Shown in pieces: positions 37,924 through 46,668 of a stretch of DNA of 64,000 nucleotides. Every line of letters begins with the position of its first letter. Position 1 is the stretch's first letter. Location of the stretch: the NCBI GenBank assembly GCA_964465125.1, contig CAYXIO010000003.1:101921-165920 (forward strand). Reading direction: 5' to 3'. Both the position numbers and the translations under genes were made by a program. The notes beneath the pieces were generated by a model. It did no database searches, was not told the origin of the DNA, and saw only the letters and a program-made list of their open reading frames with translations. This DNA is from CAYOHG01 sp964465125 (lineage in GTDB: Bacteria > Planctomycetota > Phycisphaerae > UBA1845 > Fen-1342).

Positions 37924-38168
37924 GTCTCAATTGCCTCCATCGGCAGCCATTTGGTCGCCACGTCACGGAGCGGCCTGCGAACACCGCGCCGCTCTGGCTG
38001 ACCACCAGCGGCTTCATGAACCGGCCGGGTGTCCGCCTGAGTCAACGCGAGCATCGACTTGACAAATGGGGCGCTTGAATAGTAGGGGCCGTGCGCGGCC
38101 GGAAAGCCACGGGCCGCCGGCTCGGGACGTTGCCCGCCGGCGGCCCCAGGCCCTGCGTCTGATGGAAC

Positions 38169-39596
38169 CTACTGCAACAGGCCCAGAATGCTCTGCGGCG
38201 TCTGCTGCGCCAGCGCCAGAACGGATGTTCCGGAACTGACCAGAATCTGGTTTCGAGACAATTCGGACGTCTCGTGCGCAAAATCCGCGTCGCGGATTGC
38301 CGACTCGGACGCCATCAGATTCTCCATCGTGATGCCGAGCTGATTCACGTTGGTGTCCAGCGTGTTGCGCTCGAACGCGCCCAGCCGCCCGCGCAGGATC
38401 GCGACCTGGTTGATCGCCTGCTCGACGATCCTCTGGGCGTCCTGAGCGTGCCCGGTGACAATCGCATAATTGCCGCCGGAGACGATCTGCGAGAGGAATC
38501 CCACCGCGCTGTTGCCCAGCCGGCTGGCGGCGACGGACGGGATGCCAATGTTCACCTGCAACGCGCTGTTCACCTCGGGCCCGACCTGGAACAACGCGCC
38601 GCCGCCGGTGATGGCGAAGGACGTCGAACCCGCGCCGAAGGTCGGGTCGAGCGTCATCTCCATGTCGAGCGTGGAGGTTCGTACGGTGAGGTGGTTGCCG
38701 TCGCCGAGCGTCGCGGCACCGTTGATCAGCGCGACGGCGTCGCGGCCGATCTCGCGCGAATCCGGGTTGCCCGCGGCGTCGGTGGTGTTGAAGGCGCCGC
38801 CGCCGGGAAGCGTCAGCACGGACACGAAATGCTTGCTTCCGGGCGAGGAGCTCTGGAGCACGAAGCCGGAGGCCGCCGTCGCCGACAGCGTCGCCACGAC
38901 CCCGGTCGCGTCGCTGACCAGGTTGATGGCCTGCGCGATCTGGGCGGCGGTCGAGCCGGAGCCGATCGGAATGGTGGCGGCCCCGAGCGTGCCCTGAATC
39001 TCGATCGTCGTGGCGCTGGTGATCGAGCCGTACGGGAAATACAGCCGCGCCGGGGTCGCGGACGTGACCACGTCCACGTTGACCGGCAGATAGCTGGCGG
39101 TCCCGAAATTGACGCTGTGCACCGCCAGGGCGTCAATCGCCGTGCCGGATACGCCGCTGGTCACGTAGTCCAGCGACCCGTTCAGCAGTTGCCGGCCCGC
39201 GAACGTGGTGCTGTTCGCGATGCGCGTGATGCTCTCGATCGCGGAATCGATCTGGAGCTGGTTCGCTTCGATCTCTTCCGACGACATGGCGCCTTCGTTG
39301 GCGGCGCCGACCACCAGGTCCTGAATGTCCGTGATCAGCCGCGCGATCTCATCCAGTGCGCCCTCGGAGGTCGCGATGATGTTGCTGGCGCGCTGCGTGT
39401 TGGAAATCGCCTGACCGACGGCGCTGATCTCCGCACGCAGCCGCTCGGACGCGATCAGTCCGGCCGGGTCGTCCGCACCGCGGTTGATCCGCAAGCCGCT
39501 GCTGAGGCGCTGGATCGTTGCGTTCATCGCCCGGTAGTTCGCGGACAGGTGGCGCTGTGCGACGACGGCGCCGACGTTCGTGTTAATGCGAGCCAT
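38169..39596 (-). CDS. fliC: Flagellin (copy 2)
   Basis: This is a 475-residue flagellin. The N-terminus ARINTNVGAVVAQRHLS...LRINRGADDPAGLIASERL and the C-terminus ETSELSRNQILVSSGTSVLALAQQTPQSILGLLQ are canonical. The middle contains a Flagellin_IN-like segment (TIEIQGTLGAATIPIGSGST). It shares the terminal domains but little of the centre with copy 1. The ribosome site GGGAGGATGG just before the ATG contains two GGA triplets, the core of CsrA binding sites, and csrA lies 84 bases upstream. Confidence 0.95.
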   Translation of the reverse strand: MARINTNVGAVVAQRHLSANYRAMNATIQRLSSGLRINRGADDPAGLIASERLRAEISAVGQAISNTQRASNIIATSEGALDEIARLITDIQDLVVGAANEGAMSSEEIEANQLQIDSAIESITRIANSTTFAGRQLLNGSLDYVTSGVSGTAIDALAVHSVNFGTASYLPVNVDVVTSATPARLYFPYGSITSATTIEIQGTLGAATIPIGSGSTAAQIAQAINLVSDATGVVATLSATAASGFVLQSSSPGSKHFVSVLTLPGGGAFNTTDAAGNPDSREIGRDAVALINGAATLGDGNHLTVRTSTLDMEMTLDPTFGAGSTSFAITGGGALFQVGPEVNSALQVNIGIPSVAASRLGNSAVGFLSQIVSGGNYAIVTGHAQDAQRIVEQAINQVAILRGRLGAFERNTLDTNVNQLGITMENLMASESAIRDADFAHETSELSRNQILVSSGTSVLALAQQTPQSILGLLQ

Positions 39597-39680
39597 GGGC
39601 CATCCTCCCTGAACGGTTCGTGGCTTCGACGAAGAGTGCGCTGCACGCGCATCCGCTGCGACGTGCGCTACGGCAGCGGA

Positions 39681-39947
39681 CTAGCGCTGCTTGCGGGGGG
39701 TGTGGTTGATTTTGGGCTGCGCCGGCGGCTGCGGCGGAGCCACCGAGGCCAGATCGGCCGCCGAAACGTCGGCCGCCTTGAGATTCTCGCGCTGGATCGC
39801 CTCGTAGACTTCCTTGCGGTGCACCGAGACGTTCGATGGCGCGGAAATGCCCAGGCGAACCTTGTCTCCGCGAATGTCGACGACCGTGATCTCCACGTTG
39901 TCGCCGATCATGATGGATTCGTCGCGCTGCCTGGATAGGACCAACAT
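39681..39947 (-). CDS. csrA: Carbon storage/translational regulator CsrA
   Basis: This is an 88-residue RNA-binding dimer. MLVLSRQRDESIMIGDN and VRLGISAPSNVSVHRKEVYEAI are near-consensus, including the R44 region that contacts GGA motifs. A proline/lysine-rich tail (residues 62-88) extends it beyond the usual 60-75 residues. The ATG 39945-39947 has AAGGAG seven bases upstream; the longer frame is leader. In bacteria with FliW, CsrA represses flagellin translation; here it sits between fliW and flagellin. Its own leader holds several GGA triplets, compatible with autoregulation. Confidence 0.96.
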   Translation of the reverse strand: MLVLSRQRDESIMIGDNVEITVVDIRGDKVRLGISAPSNVSVHRKEVYEAIQRENLKAADVSAADLASVAPPQPPAQPKINHTPRKQR

Positions 39948-40146
39948 CCGCGGCTCCTTCCTTGGTTCCGTCGAGGTGTTGAGCGGGTCGCGTCGCGTGA
40001 GCATCGTCCGAATCGTGCGGACACCCCTGCCCGGCCGGCCGGCCCGGGCGCTCACACGGGGGTCGCCTTACCCCTGCGTACGCGGTCTGCCCCAGTGGTT
40101 CTAGTATAGCGTCGGTTGTGAACATAAGACTACCGATCCTGTCGGG
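39948..40146 (-). promoter_or_regulatory. csrA leader and promoter region
   Basis: A TATACT -10 box (minus strand of 40103-40108) lies about 155 bases before csrA, with only a weak -35. The leader contains GGA at several points, densest just before the start (AAGGAAGGAGCCGCGG), overlapping the ribosome site. Confidence 0.35.
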
Positions 40147-40596
40147 TTAGGCCGTTCGAGAAACCGCCTGCGGACTCACCGCCGGCATCAGCCGGTGTCG
40201 CGTCGTATAGCGCTTGTCCGAAAGCACCAACTGGCGCCCCAGGCGGGTGTTCGCCCCGATCACCAGCGGCCCCAGCAGGTTCGCGGTCAGGTACCCGTCC
40301 ACCTTGTTGACCACCACGACCGTCTGAAGCTCGGACACGTCCGTGACGCCCAGCGCCTCCAGGTCGTCCCGGCGGACGCCGGCCTGGTAATCCGGCACGA
40401 ACGCCAGCGGATCGCAGACCACGAACGCGAGGTGCGGGTCGTCCACCGACTGCAACCAGAAGAAGACGGGGTCGATCGCCGTCTGGATCAGGGCGAAACG
40501 CCGGTGCGACGGGAATCCGAGCATCCCTTCGCGCATCTCGATGATCCGGTCCGAATCGATCTCAATCATGCCAAACCGCGACGTACTGATTAGCAT
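40147..40596 (-). CDS. fliW: Flagellar assembly factor FliW
   Basis: This is a 149-residue protein that binds free flagellin or CsrA and so relieves CsrA repression when flagellin is low. Motifs: RFGMIEIDSDRIIEMREGMLGFPSHRRFALI, FFWLQSVDDPHLAFVVCDP and NLLGPLVIGANTRLGRQLVL. The ATG 40594-40596 has GGGAG upstream; the 52-residue in-frame extension is not FliW-like. It lies between flgL and csrA. Confidence 0.95.
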   Translation of the reverse strand: MLISTSRFGMIEIDSDRIIEMREGMLGFPSHRRFALIQTAIDPVFFWLQSVDDPHLAFVVCDPLAFVPDYQAGVRRDDLEALGVTDVSELQTVVVVNKVDGYLTANLLGPLVIGANTRLGRQLVLSDKRYTTRHRLMPAVSPQAVSRTA

Positions 40597-40643
40597 CGCC
40601 TGGCTCCCGTGGCCGAAACTCCGGCCGGGTGACGTGATGCCGG

Positions 40644-40661
40644 GGCCGGCCTCCTCCGGCC
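40644..40661 (-). promoter_or_regulatory. Hairpin with AGGAGG loop in the fliW leader
   Basis: On the transcript GGCCGG-AGGAGG-CCGGCC forms a 6-bp GC stem with a GGA-containing hexaloop, 48-65 bases before the fliW ATG. A GGA in a hairpin loop is the form preferred by CsrA. Binding is inferred only. Confidence 0.35.
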
Positions 40662-40835
40662 GGAACGCCCATCCCCGTCGATCGCGTCGCGCCCTCCAGA
40701 CGCCCGCGGCGCTCCATGCGCCCGGACCCGTCATCGCGGTGCGTTCGGCCACGAACTACACCACAACGAGCCTCCGACCCTCTGTCCTTCTTCCCTCAAC
40801 TCCCCCAGCCATTGGCGCGGGGGAGAACGCATCCC

Positions 40836-42761
40836 CTACAGGTAGTCGAGCAGGGACAGGCTCAGAATCTGGCCCGCCGTCTGCATGTTCGCCTGCAAGG
40901 CCGTCTGAAGCTGCTGGAACTGAACCAGCGCTTCGGTAATGTCCGTGTCCTGCACGTCGCTGAGCAGCAGTTCCGCCGCCGTCCGCTCCATCTCGAGCCG
41001 CGTCTCGCGCGCGACCATGCTCTGGGCCTTGGCGGCCAACTGGCCCTGAATCCGCTGCATCCCGGTCAGTGCCGACTCGACCCGCTGGGCCGCGTCGTTG
41101 ATCGCCCGCGTGTCGTCCGCCTCGAGCGCGTCGCGCAGCGCGATCAGCGCCGCGAAGGGCCCGTCCACGATCGCGCCGTTGACATCGTCGCCGATCAGCA
41201 CGCCGCCGCCGGCTGAGGCGTTCAGCCCCAGATCCTCCAACGCCGGCGACAGATTCAGCTTCGAGATGCTCAGCGAGCCGGGCCCCGCCGTGTTGTCCGT
41301 GATCGCCAACCCGTTGCCGTTGGCGGTCAGCGACGCGGTGAACGCCCCGCCGCTGCGGGTGTTGAGCAGCGTGATCAGGTCGTCGAGCGTGGCCGTGGTC
41401 AGGTCGAGCACGTCGAGGTCGACGTCGACCGTCGTCCCGTCCGCGGTGGTGATGCGGAAGTCGTCCCCGTCCACCGTGCTGACGCCCCGGCCCTGGTTCA
41501 GGTCCGTCAGCCTCGTCCCGCCGAACATCGATCGAATGCCCAGCTCGGTGGCGTCCGTGCCGCCGTTCTCGCCGATCGTCAGTGTCGCGCCCGAGACGCG
41601 GCTGCGGACGTTCAGCGAGGTTCCGTCGGCGTTGATGTCGACCATCACGCCGAGATCGGCCTGGTCGATGCGGTTGATGACGTCTTCCAGCGTCGTCGCG
41701 CCGCTGAAGTCGATGGTCGCGGTGCGCCCGCCGTTGGTGATGACGATGCCGCTCTCCAGAGTCAGCCCCGCGCCGGCGTTGAGCGCGTCGAGCGACGTGC
41801 GCGCCGTCAGGCGCGGATCGAGGTCGCCGCCGAGCACCACGGGCAGCGGTTCGTTCGTGAAGATGCCCAGGTCGTTGGCGCTGGATCCGCCCTCGACGTC
41901 GGTGACGATGATCTGTGCGGGACCCAGCCCCTGCGGCACGATCTGGATGCCGTCCGTCGTCAGCGCGGCCTCCAGCGGCGGCGGCATCTCGGCGTTCAGG
42001 CGGTCAATCACGTCGCCGACGGTCGCCGCGCCCGAAAGATCAATCTCGGCGGCGTCCGGGCCGTTCTCGACGCGCACGCGCCCCAGCGAGACGCCCCCGC
42101 CGTTCGCACCGTTGAGGTCGCTGATGCGCGTGTCGAGCGTCAAAGCCGGATTGAGGTCGTGCCAGCCCTGCACCTCGGTGGAGACGGCGCTGAAGAACTC
42201 CATGCCCGAGATGGTGAACGTGTCCTGCGAAAGGTCGGTGTCGACGATGGTCTGGCGCCGGCCCGCGTCGCCCTGGAACAGCACGCCGTCCTGGGTCCGC
42301 ACGAACGGCAGATCGCGCCCGAAATGCCCGCTGAAAAGGAACTCGTCGTTGTAGCTGCGGTTGCCCAGGGCGATCATCTGTTCGAGCAGCGAATCGACGA
42401 CCGTGGCCAGCGCGTAACGCTCGTCGCTCGACACGCCGTCGTTCACGCCATTGAGGGCCAGCGTGTTCGCCTCGGTCATCAGGCTGACGGCCTCCTGCAT
42501 GGCGGCCTCGCCCTCGCTCAGGACGGTGTTCGCCTTTCGCACGTTGTCTTCCACGCGCGAGAGCAGGTCGAGCTGGCGGTCGATCCGCAGCGCGGCGGCG
42601 GCCCGCAGCGGGTCCTCGCTGGGACGCTGGAAGCGCAGCCCGCTGGCGAGCTGGTTCTGCACCGTCAGCAACGCGCTCTGCGTGCCGCGCAGCGAGGTCG
42701 TCAGCAGAAACGATCGCATGTTCTGGCTGACTCGACCCAGGCTGATCGGGCTGATGCTCAT
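40836..42761 (-). CDS. flgL: Flagellar hook-filament junction protein FlgL, enlarged
   Basis: This is a 641-residue HAP3 that joins hook to filament. The N-terminus (VSQNMRSFLLTTSLRGTQSALLTVQNQLASGLR) and C-terminus (LLLSDVQDTDITEALVQFQQLQTALQANMQ) match FlgL. The middle, about residues 190-530, is a large insertion containing at least two Flagellin_IN-like units (GATTLEDVINRIDQADLGV and ATLDDLITLLNTRSGG). Typical FlgL is about 300-500 residues. GGAG precedes the ATG. It is 28 bases after flgK. Confidence 0.93.
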   Translation of the reverse strand: MSISPISLGRVSQNMRSFLLTTSLRGTQSALLTVQNQLASGLRFQRPSEDPLRAAAALRIDRQLDLLSRVEDNVRKANTVLSEGEAAMQEAVSLMTEANTLALNGVNDGVSSDERYALATVVDSLLEQMIALGNRSYNDEFLFSGHFGRDLPFVRTQDGVLFQGDAGRRQTIVDTDLSQDTFTISGMEFFSAVSTEVQGWHDLNPALTLDTRISDLNGANGGGVSLGRVRVENGPDAAEIDLSGAATVGDVIDRLNAEMPPPLEAALTTDGIQIVPQGLGPAQIIVTDVEGGSSANDLGIFTNEPLPVVLGGDLDPRLTARTSLDALNAGAGLTLESGIVITNGGRTATIDFSGATTLEDVINRIDQADLGVMVDINADGTSLNVRSRVSGATLTIGENGGTDATELGIRSMFGGTRLTDLNQGRGVSTVDGDDFRITTADGTTVDVDLDVLDLTTATLDDLITLLNTRSGGAFTASLTANGNGLAITDNTAGPGSLSISKLNLSPALEDLGLNASAGGGVLIGDDVNGAIVDGPFAALIALRDALEADDTRAINDAAQRVESALTGMQRIQGQLAAKAQSMVARETRLEMERTAAELLLSDVQDTDITEALVQFQQLQTALQANMQTAGQILSLSLLDYL

Positions 42762-42789
42762 GCTGCGCTCCGTCGCACTGCGGCCTGCC

Positions 42790-44496
42790 CTAGAGCAGCG
42801 CCAACAGTTGATCCGTCATTTCGTCCAACACGCCAATGTAGCGCGCCGCGCCTTCGTAGGCCTGCTGATACCGCGTCAGGTTGATCGCCTCCTCGTCCAG
42901 ACTCACGCCGCTGACCGCCTCGCGCTGCGCGTTCAGTCCGTTGTAGACCGCGTCGGCGGACTCGTAGGCGTTGGCGGCGGCGGAGGTCTCCACCGCCAGC
43001 TCGTTGATCGTCTCCTCGTGAAACTGCGAGATGCTGCGGTTGCCGAGCAGCGCGCTGACGCTCGTGGATGCCGCCAGCAGCGCCACGCGGCCCGCGTTCA
43101 GCCCGTCGTAGTCGGAAAACGTCTCGCCCGCCGCGATCAGCCGCGAATCGCTGCGAACGGCGCTGGCCACGTCGATGTCCGCGGCGCTGCGCCCGCTGAA
43201 GAAGGAGTTCACGCCCAGCGCGGCCAGCGCGCCGGACCCGTCCTCGGTGAACCAGAACTCCTTGCCGTCGCCGGCGGCGAGCTCCAGCCGGTTCTGCGAA
43301 TTCACGGAGGCGTTCAGGCCTGGCACCGCATCGAGCTGCGCCGCCAGGCCGCTCAGCGTCGTGTCGTCGCCGTTGAGCCCATCCAGGTCGACCTCGATCT
43401 GGCGCGTAATCTCAAGCCCGGTGCTCGTGTCGCGCACGTGCACCAGCATGACGCCGTTGACCACCGGAAACGGCAGGCCGGCCGCCTCGCTGTTCAGGGC
43501 GGCCTCGGGGTCGAGCACGCCATACTCGCTGGTGACGGTCCCGCGCCCGACCAGCCCGACGCCGGAGGAATGAATTCGATTGACCTCGTAGATCAGCCCC
43601 TGCGCGAGCTGGTCGAGCCGGCCGAACTGCCCGGCCAGGTGCACGTCGCGGGCCTCGAGCAGCCCCGCCAGCGTGCCCTGCGAGAACAGCACCGAGCCGC
43701 CGCTGTCCGCGTAGCGAACCGCCGCGACCTCCACGCCGTTGCGCACCTCGGGACGAAGCGTGAGCTCGCGGGCGCGGTCGAATTCGACCAGCGGCTCGCT
43801 GCCGGCGTAGACCGTGACCGAGCCGCTCTCATACTCGCGGACGCGAATGTCGATCTGCCCGCTCAGCTCGCGCAGCAGCGCTTCGCGCCGGTCGCGCAGC
43901 GCACTGGCGATCGTGTTGCCAGTCGCTTCCTGCGCCACAATCTGCGTGTTGAGCGAAGCCAGCTCGCCGGAGATTTCGTTGACGCGCTGCACGTTGGCCG
44001 TGACCTGGTCGTTCAGGTCGTTGACCTGCTGCATGATGTCGCTGCGCACGCGATGAATCGTGCGCACCAGCATGTCGGCCGACGCGACGACGTTGTCGCG
44101 CGCCGCAACGTCCGAGGGCGAGGTCTCCAGCGCGCTGAAGCTGCCGAAGAAATCGGTCAGCAGGCTGGACAGGTCCTGGTCGGAAAGCTCGTTGTAGATC
44201 GACTCGGTGCGGCTAAGGGTCGTGTAGATGGATTCGGCCCCGCCACGGCCGGAAGTCGCCAGGCGGAGCTGATTCTCGATGGATTCGTCCAGGTGGCGCT
44301 GCAGGTGCGAGAGCAAGACGCCGCCGCCGGGCGTGATGTTCCCCAGCATCGGCCCGCCGACCATGGCGCTGAGCCGTCCGCTCTGCCGGGCGTAATTCGG
44401 GTTCCCGACGTTGGCGATGTTCTGGCCCACGACGGCGATCGCGGCCTGGTACGCCGTCAGAGCGCTGCGCCCGATCTGGAAGGAAGCACCAATCAC
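42790..44496 (-). CDS. flgK: Flagellar hook-associated protein FlgK
   Basis: This is a 568-residue HAP1. Taken from GTG 44494-44496, because AGGAG lies six to seven bases upstream and the protein then begins with the family pattern FQIGRSALTAYQAAIAVVGQNIANVGNPNYARQ. The C-terminus SLDEEAINLTRYQQAYEGAARYIGVLDEMTDQLL is canonical. The longer frame upstream overlaps flgN and is not FlgK-like. It is 13 bases after flgN. Confidence 0.95.
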   Translation of the reverse strand: MIGASFQIGRSALTAYQAAIAVVGQNIANVGNPNYARQSGRLSAMVGGPMLGNITPGGGVLLSHLQRHLDESIENQLRLATSGRGGAESIYTTLSRTESIYNELSDQDLSSLLTDFFGSFSALETSPSDVAARDNVVASADMLVRTIHRVRSDIMQQVNDLNDQVTANVQRVNEISGELASLNTQIVAQEATGNTIASALRDRREALLRELSGQIDIRVREYESGSVTVYAGSEPLVEFDRARELTLRPEVRNGVEVAAVRYADSGGSVLFSQGTLAGLLEARDVHLAGQFGRLDQLAQGLIYEVNRIHSSGVGLVGRGTVTSEYGVLDPEAALNSEAAGLPFPVVNGVMLVHVRDTSTGLEITRQIEVDLDGLNGDDTTLSGLAAQLDAVPGLNASVNSQNRLELAAGDGKEFWFTEDGSGALAALGVNSFFSGRSAADIDVASAVRSDSRLIAAGETFSDYDGLNAGRVALLAASTSVSALLGNRSISQFHEETINELAVETSAAANAYESADAVYNGLNAQREAVSGVSLDEEAINLTRYQQAYEGAARYIGVLDEMTDQLLALL

Positions 44497-44509
44497 GAAC
44501 CGCTCCTGC

Positions 44510-45043
44510 TCAACCGACCGCGTCGACCCATGCCTCGGTGACGCGCGTCTTCTTCTGTCCGGCGGGGCCGTAGGAAACCGTCTCGCGATTCGCCAGCGCG
44601 ATGTCGGCAAACACGGCCCGCACACAAGAATGCAGGTCGCGTGCCACACGCTCGGCGAGCTTGTTTCGGTCCTGGAGTTTTGCCGCAAGCTCACGTAAAC
44701 CCGTGACGCGGGCGTGGATATGCGAGCGCGCCGGCTCTTCGATTTCCGCCAGCAGCGCGCTCACCGTACAGGCCCCCTCGACCGGCACACGCAGGCGTTG
44801 CGCGAGCCCGGCAACGGCTGCGTCCTTGCGCCGCATCAGCAGCAGCGTGGTCTGGAGTCCGCGCGACTCGTCCTCGGAGCAGCGCTGGAGCGCTTGCGTG
44901 TCGGCCCGGCGCAACGCTTCGACCTTCCGCTCCGCAGCCTCGAACAGGCCGCGCAGCTCGTCGTGCAGCCCGTTCAGCGCCGCCAGCAGCGCCGCTGCAT
45001 CCTGCTCGACTGTGGCCGCGGGGAGCATGATCGTCTCAGTCAC
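44510..45043 (-). CDS. flgN: FlgN-like export chaperone for hook-associated proteins
   Basis: This is a 177-residue, almost wholly helical protein (ALLAALNGLHDELRGLFEAAERKVEALRRAD ... LLLMRRKDAAVAGLAQRL) typical of FlgN, the chaperone of FlgK and FlgL. It sits directly upstream of those genes, which supports the call more than residue identity does. GTG start with AGGAG eight bases upstream. It overlaps flgJ by three bases. Confidence 0.8.
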   Translation of the reverse strand: MTETIMLPAATVEQDAAALLAALNGLHDELRGLFEAAERKVEALRRADTQALQRCSEDESRGLQTTLLLMRRKDAAVAGLAQRLRVPVEGACTVSALLAEIEEPARSHIHARVTGLRELAAKLQDRNKLAERVARDLHSCVRAVFADIALANRETVSYGPAGQKKTRVTEAWVDAVG

Positions 45044-45491
45044 GGGAGTCGCTCCTGGATGCCGGAAGGGTGCGTTCAGCCGCCAATCGCGTATCCCAAT
45101 GGCCGCTCGGCAGCGCCACGCCCCCGGTCTTGTCTGCCTGGCGGCTTAACTTCGCGGCGATCCGGCCGCTCAGCCCCTTCAGGCTGCGCGCCGCCGCGAT
45201 GTCCGCGACGCGCTGGTCGAGCTGCTCGCCGAAGATCTCCTCCGCGCGTCCGCCGCTGGCGAACGTCTTTCCGAAGGGCAGCTTTCGCATCTCGGCCAGC
45301 AGCGGCGCGAAGAAGAGCTGAGATAGCAACTGGCTGGCGGGCGCCTGCGAGTTCTGTTCGTCGCCGCCGGACCGCGCCAACTCGCCCAGCGCCGCGCGTG
45401 CTCGCAGCGACGTGGGCTGCGCGCCGGTCACGCTCCTGGCCGCTGCCGCGGAGCCGAGTTGGATCGCGGATATCGCCACAGGCGTGCTCAC
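45036..45491 (-). CDS. flgJ: FlgJ-like rod-binding protein (no hydrolase domain)
   Basis: This is a 151-residue protein whose middle (SQLLSQLFFAPLLAEMRKLPFG ... EEIFGEQLDQRVADIAA) matches the FlgJ N-terminal rod-capping domain. The peptidoglycan hydrolase domain of enterobacterial FlgJ is absent, as in many phyla. The GTG start overlaps the flgI stop (GTGA), and its 3' end overlaps flgN. Its place after flgI is the normal one. Confidence 0.87.
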   Translation of the reverse strand: MSTPVAISAIQLGSAAAARSVTGAQPTSLRARAALGELARSGGDEQNSQAPASQLLSQLFFAPLLAEMRKLPFGKTFASGGRAEEIFGEQLDQRVADIAAARSLKGLSGRIAAKLSRQADKTGGVALPSGHWDTRLAAERTLPASRSDSRD

Positions 45492-46615
45492 TCCACGTAG
45501 ACGAGCCGGGCGCGCAGCGCTCCGCTCTGGTGCAGGTGCTCAACGGCGCTGATGACCTCTTCCGGGGCAAGCTGTAGCCGCGCCAGCATGTCCATGAGCT
45601 GCTGGAACTCGATCGCGTCTCCCGAGACCGCGCTCTCCGTGGAGGGCGCCGAGGTCGGTGCCGCGGCGGCGCCCGTGTGGCCGACGGACAGCGCGCCGAC
45701 GCCCGGCAGATGCAGAATCGTCGGCGCAATCGTCACCGCGCCGCGGAATGAAACCTTGCGCGTCGTGCGGTTGATGCAGACCAGCGCGGGCTCGTGCGGC
45801 GTAACGAACAACGGCGTCTGGAGCACGCGGCTGATGAACTCGGCCGGGTCGTTGAGCTCGTAGTCGGGGATGCGGATGCGCACGTTGCGCGGATCGACCG
45901 CGACGGCCGGCCCCTGCGCCGCCACAATCTGCCGGGCCATGGCTCGGCCCGCAGCGGCTCGCTCGGCCGGGTTCGCAAGCTCGAGGTTGATCGAGCGCGC
46001 AATCACCTCCGCCCACTGGTAACCGCTGCGGCCCTCGTCGAGCACCAGCCAGACGCAGCCGTCCTCGAGAAAGTTGTAGAACAGGTCCTCTTCGATCGTC
46101 GCGCCCTGGCGGATGATGCCGCGCCGCAGGCTCTCCGCGTCGGGCAGGTCGATGCGTCCGCCGGCCAGCGCGAGCACGTCGTCGATCGCGAGCGTCGACT
46201 CCTGAAGCGGCGTGGTCAGCAACTGGCCGCCCTTGAGGCTCGCCGCCGGACCGATCGCCGAGACAGTCACGTCCATCTGCTGCCCTTCCCGCCCGCCGAA
46301 CTCGGGAATCGTCGCCTCGACGGTCACGATGGCGACGTTCTTGTTGTTCTTCAGCTCGACGCCGTCGAGGATCGGCTGGTGATAGCGCTTGTGCAGCGCC
46401 ATCAGGGCGCGAATGGTGGCGGCCGAGCTGGCACCGTCGCCGGTGCCGTTCAATCCGACCACCAGCCCGAAGCCGAACAGGTGATTCGTGCGCTGCCCCT
46501 GGAGCTTGGCGACGTCCTGCACGCGCTCGGTCGCGCGCGCAGGGCCGTTCAGGCATCCCATCAGCAGCAGGCAGGCTGCCCAACCCGCTGCGCCGCACTT
46601 CATCGGCCTGCACAT
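45488..46615 (-). CDS. flgI: Flagellar P-ring protein FlgI
   Basis: This is a 375-residue P-ring subunit. Motifs: ERVQDVAKLQGQRTNHLFGFGLVVGLNGTGDG, IVTVEATIPEFGGREGQQMDVTVSAIG and ATIEEDLFYNF. The ATG 46613-46615 is preceded by GGAGG; another ATG lies four codons later. The signal peptide reads AACLLLMGCLNGPARA-TERV. Cleavage after ARA gives a normal soluble FlgI, but LLLMG-C resembles a lipobox, which would be unusual. Confidence 0.95.
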   Translation of the reverse strand: MCRPMKCGAAGWAACLLLMGCLNGPARATERVQDVAKLQGQRTNHLFGFGLVVGLNGTGDGASSAATIRALMALHKRYHQPILDGVELKNNKNVAIVTVEATIPEFGGREGQQMDVTVSAIGPAASLKGGQLLTTPLQESTLAIDDVLALAGGRIDLPDAESLRRGIIRQGATIEEDLFYNFLEDGCVWLVLDEGRSGYQWAEVIARSINLELANPAERAAAGRAMARQIVAAQGPAVAVDPRNVRIRIPDYELNDPAEFISRVLQTPLFVTPHEPALVCINRTTRKVSFRGAVTIAPTILHLPGVGALSVGHTGAAAAPTSAPSTESAVSGDAIEFQQLMDMLARLQLAPEEVISAVEHLHQSGALRARLVYVE

Positions 46616-46668
46616 GTCCGCCTCCCTGCGTCTGTGTCGTGCATCAGACGATTCCGCCGGCCGCCGCA

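Noticed and set aside
38045..38095. A σ28-like TCAA ... GTCGATGC element upstream of flagellin copy 1
   Set aside because: Spacing is 16 instead of 15 and both boxes have mismatches; too weak to call.
44497..44694. A longer FlgK starting inside flgN
   Set aside because: The added residues are not FlgK-like, and GTG 44496 has an AGGAG site and gives the canonical N-terminus.
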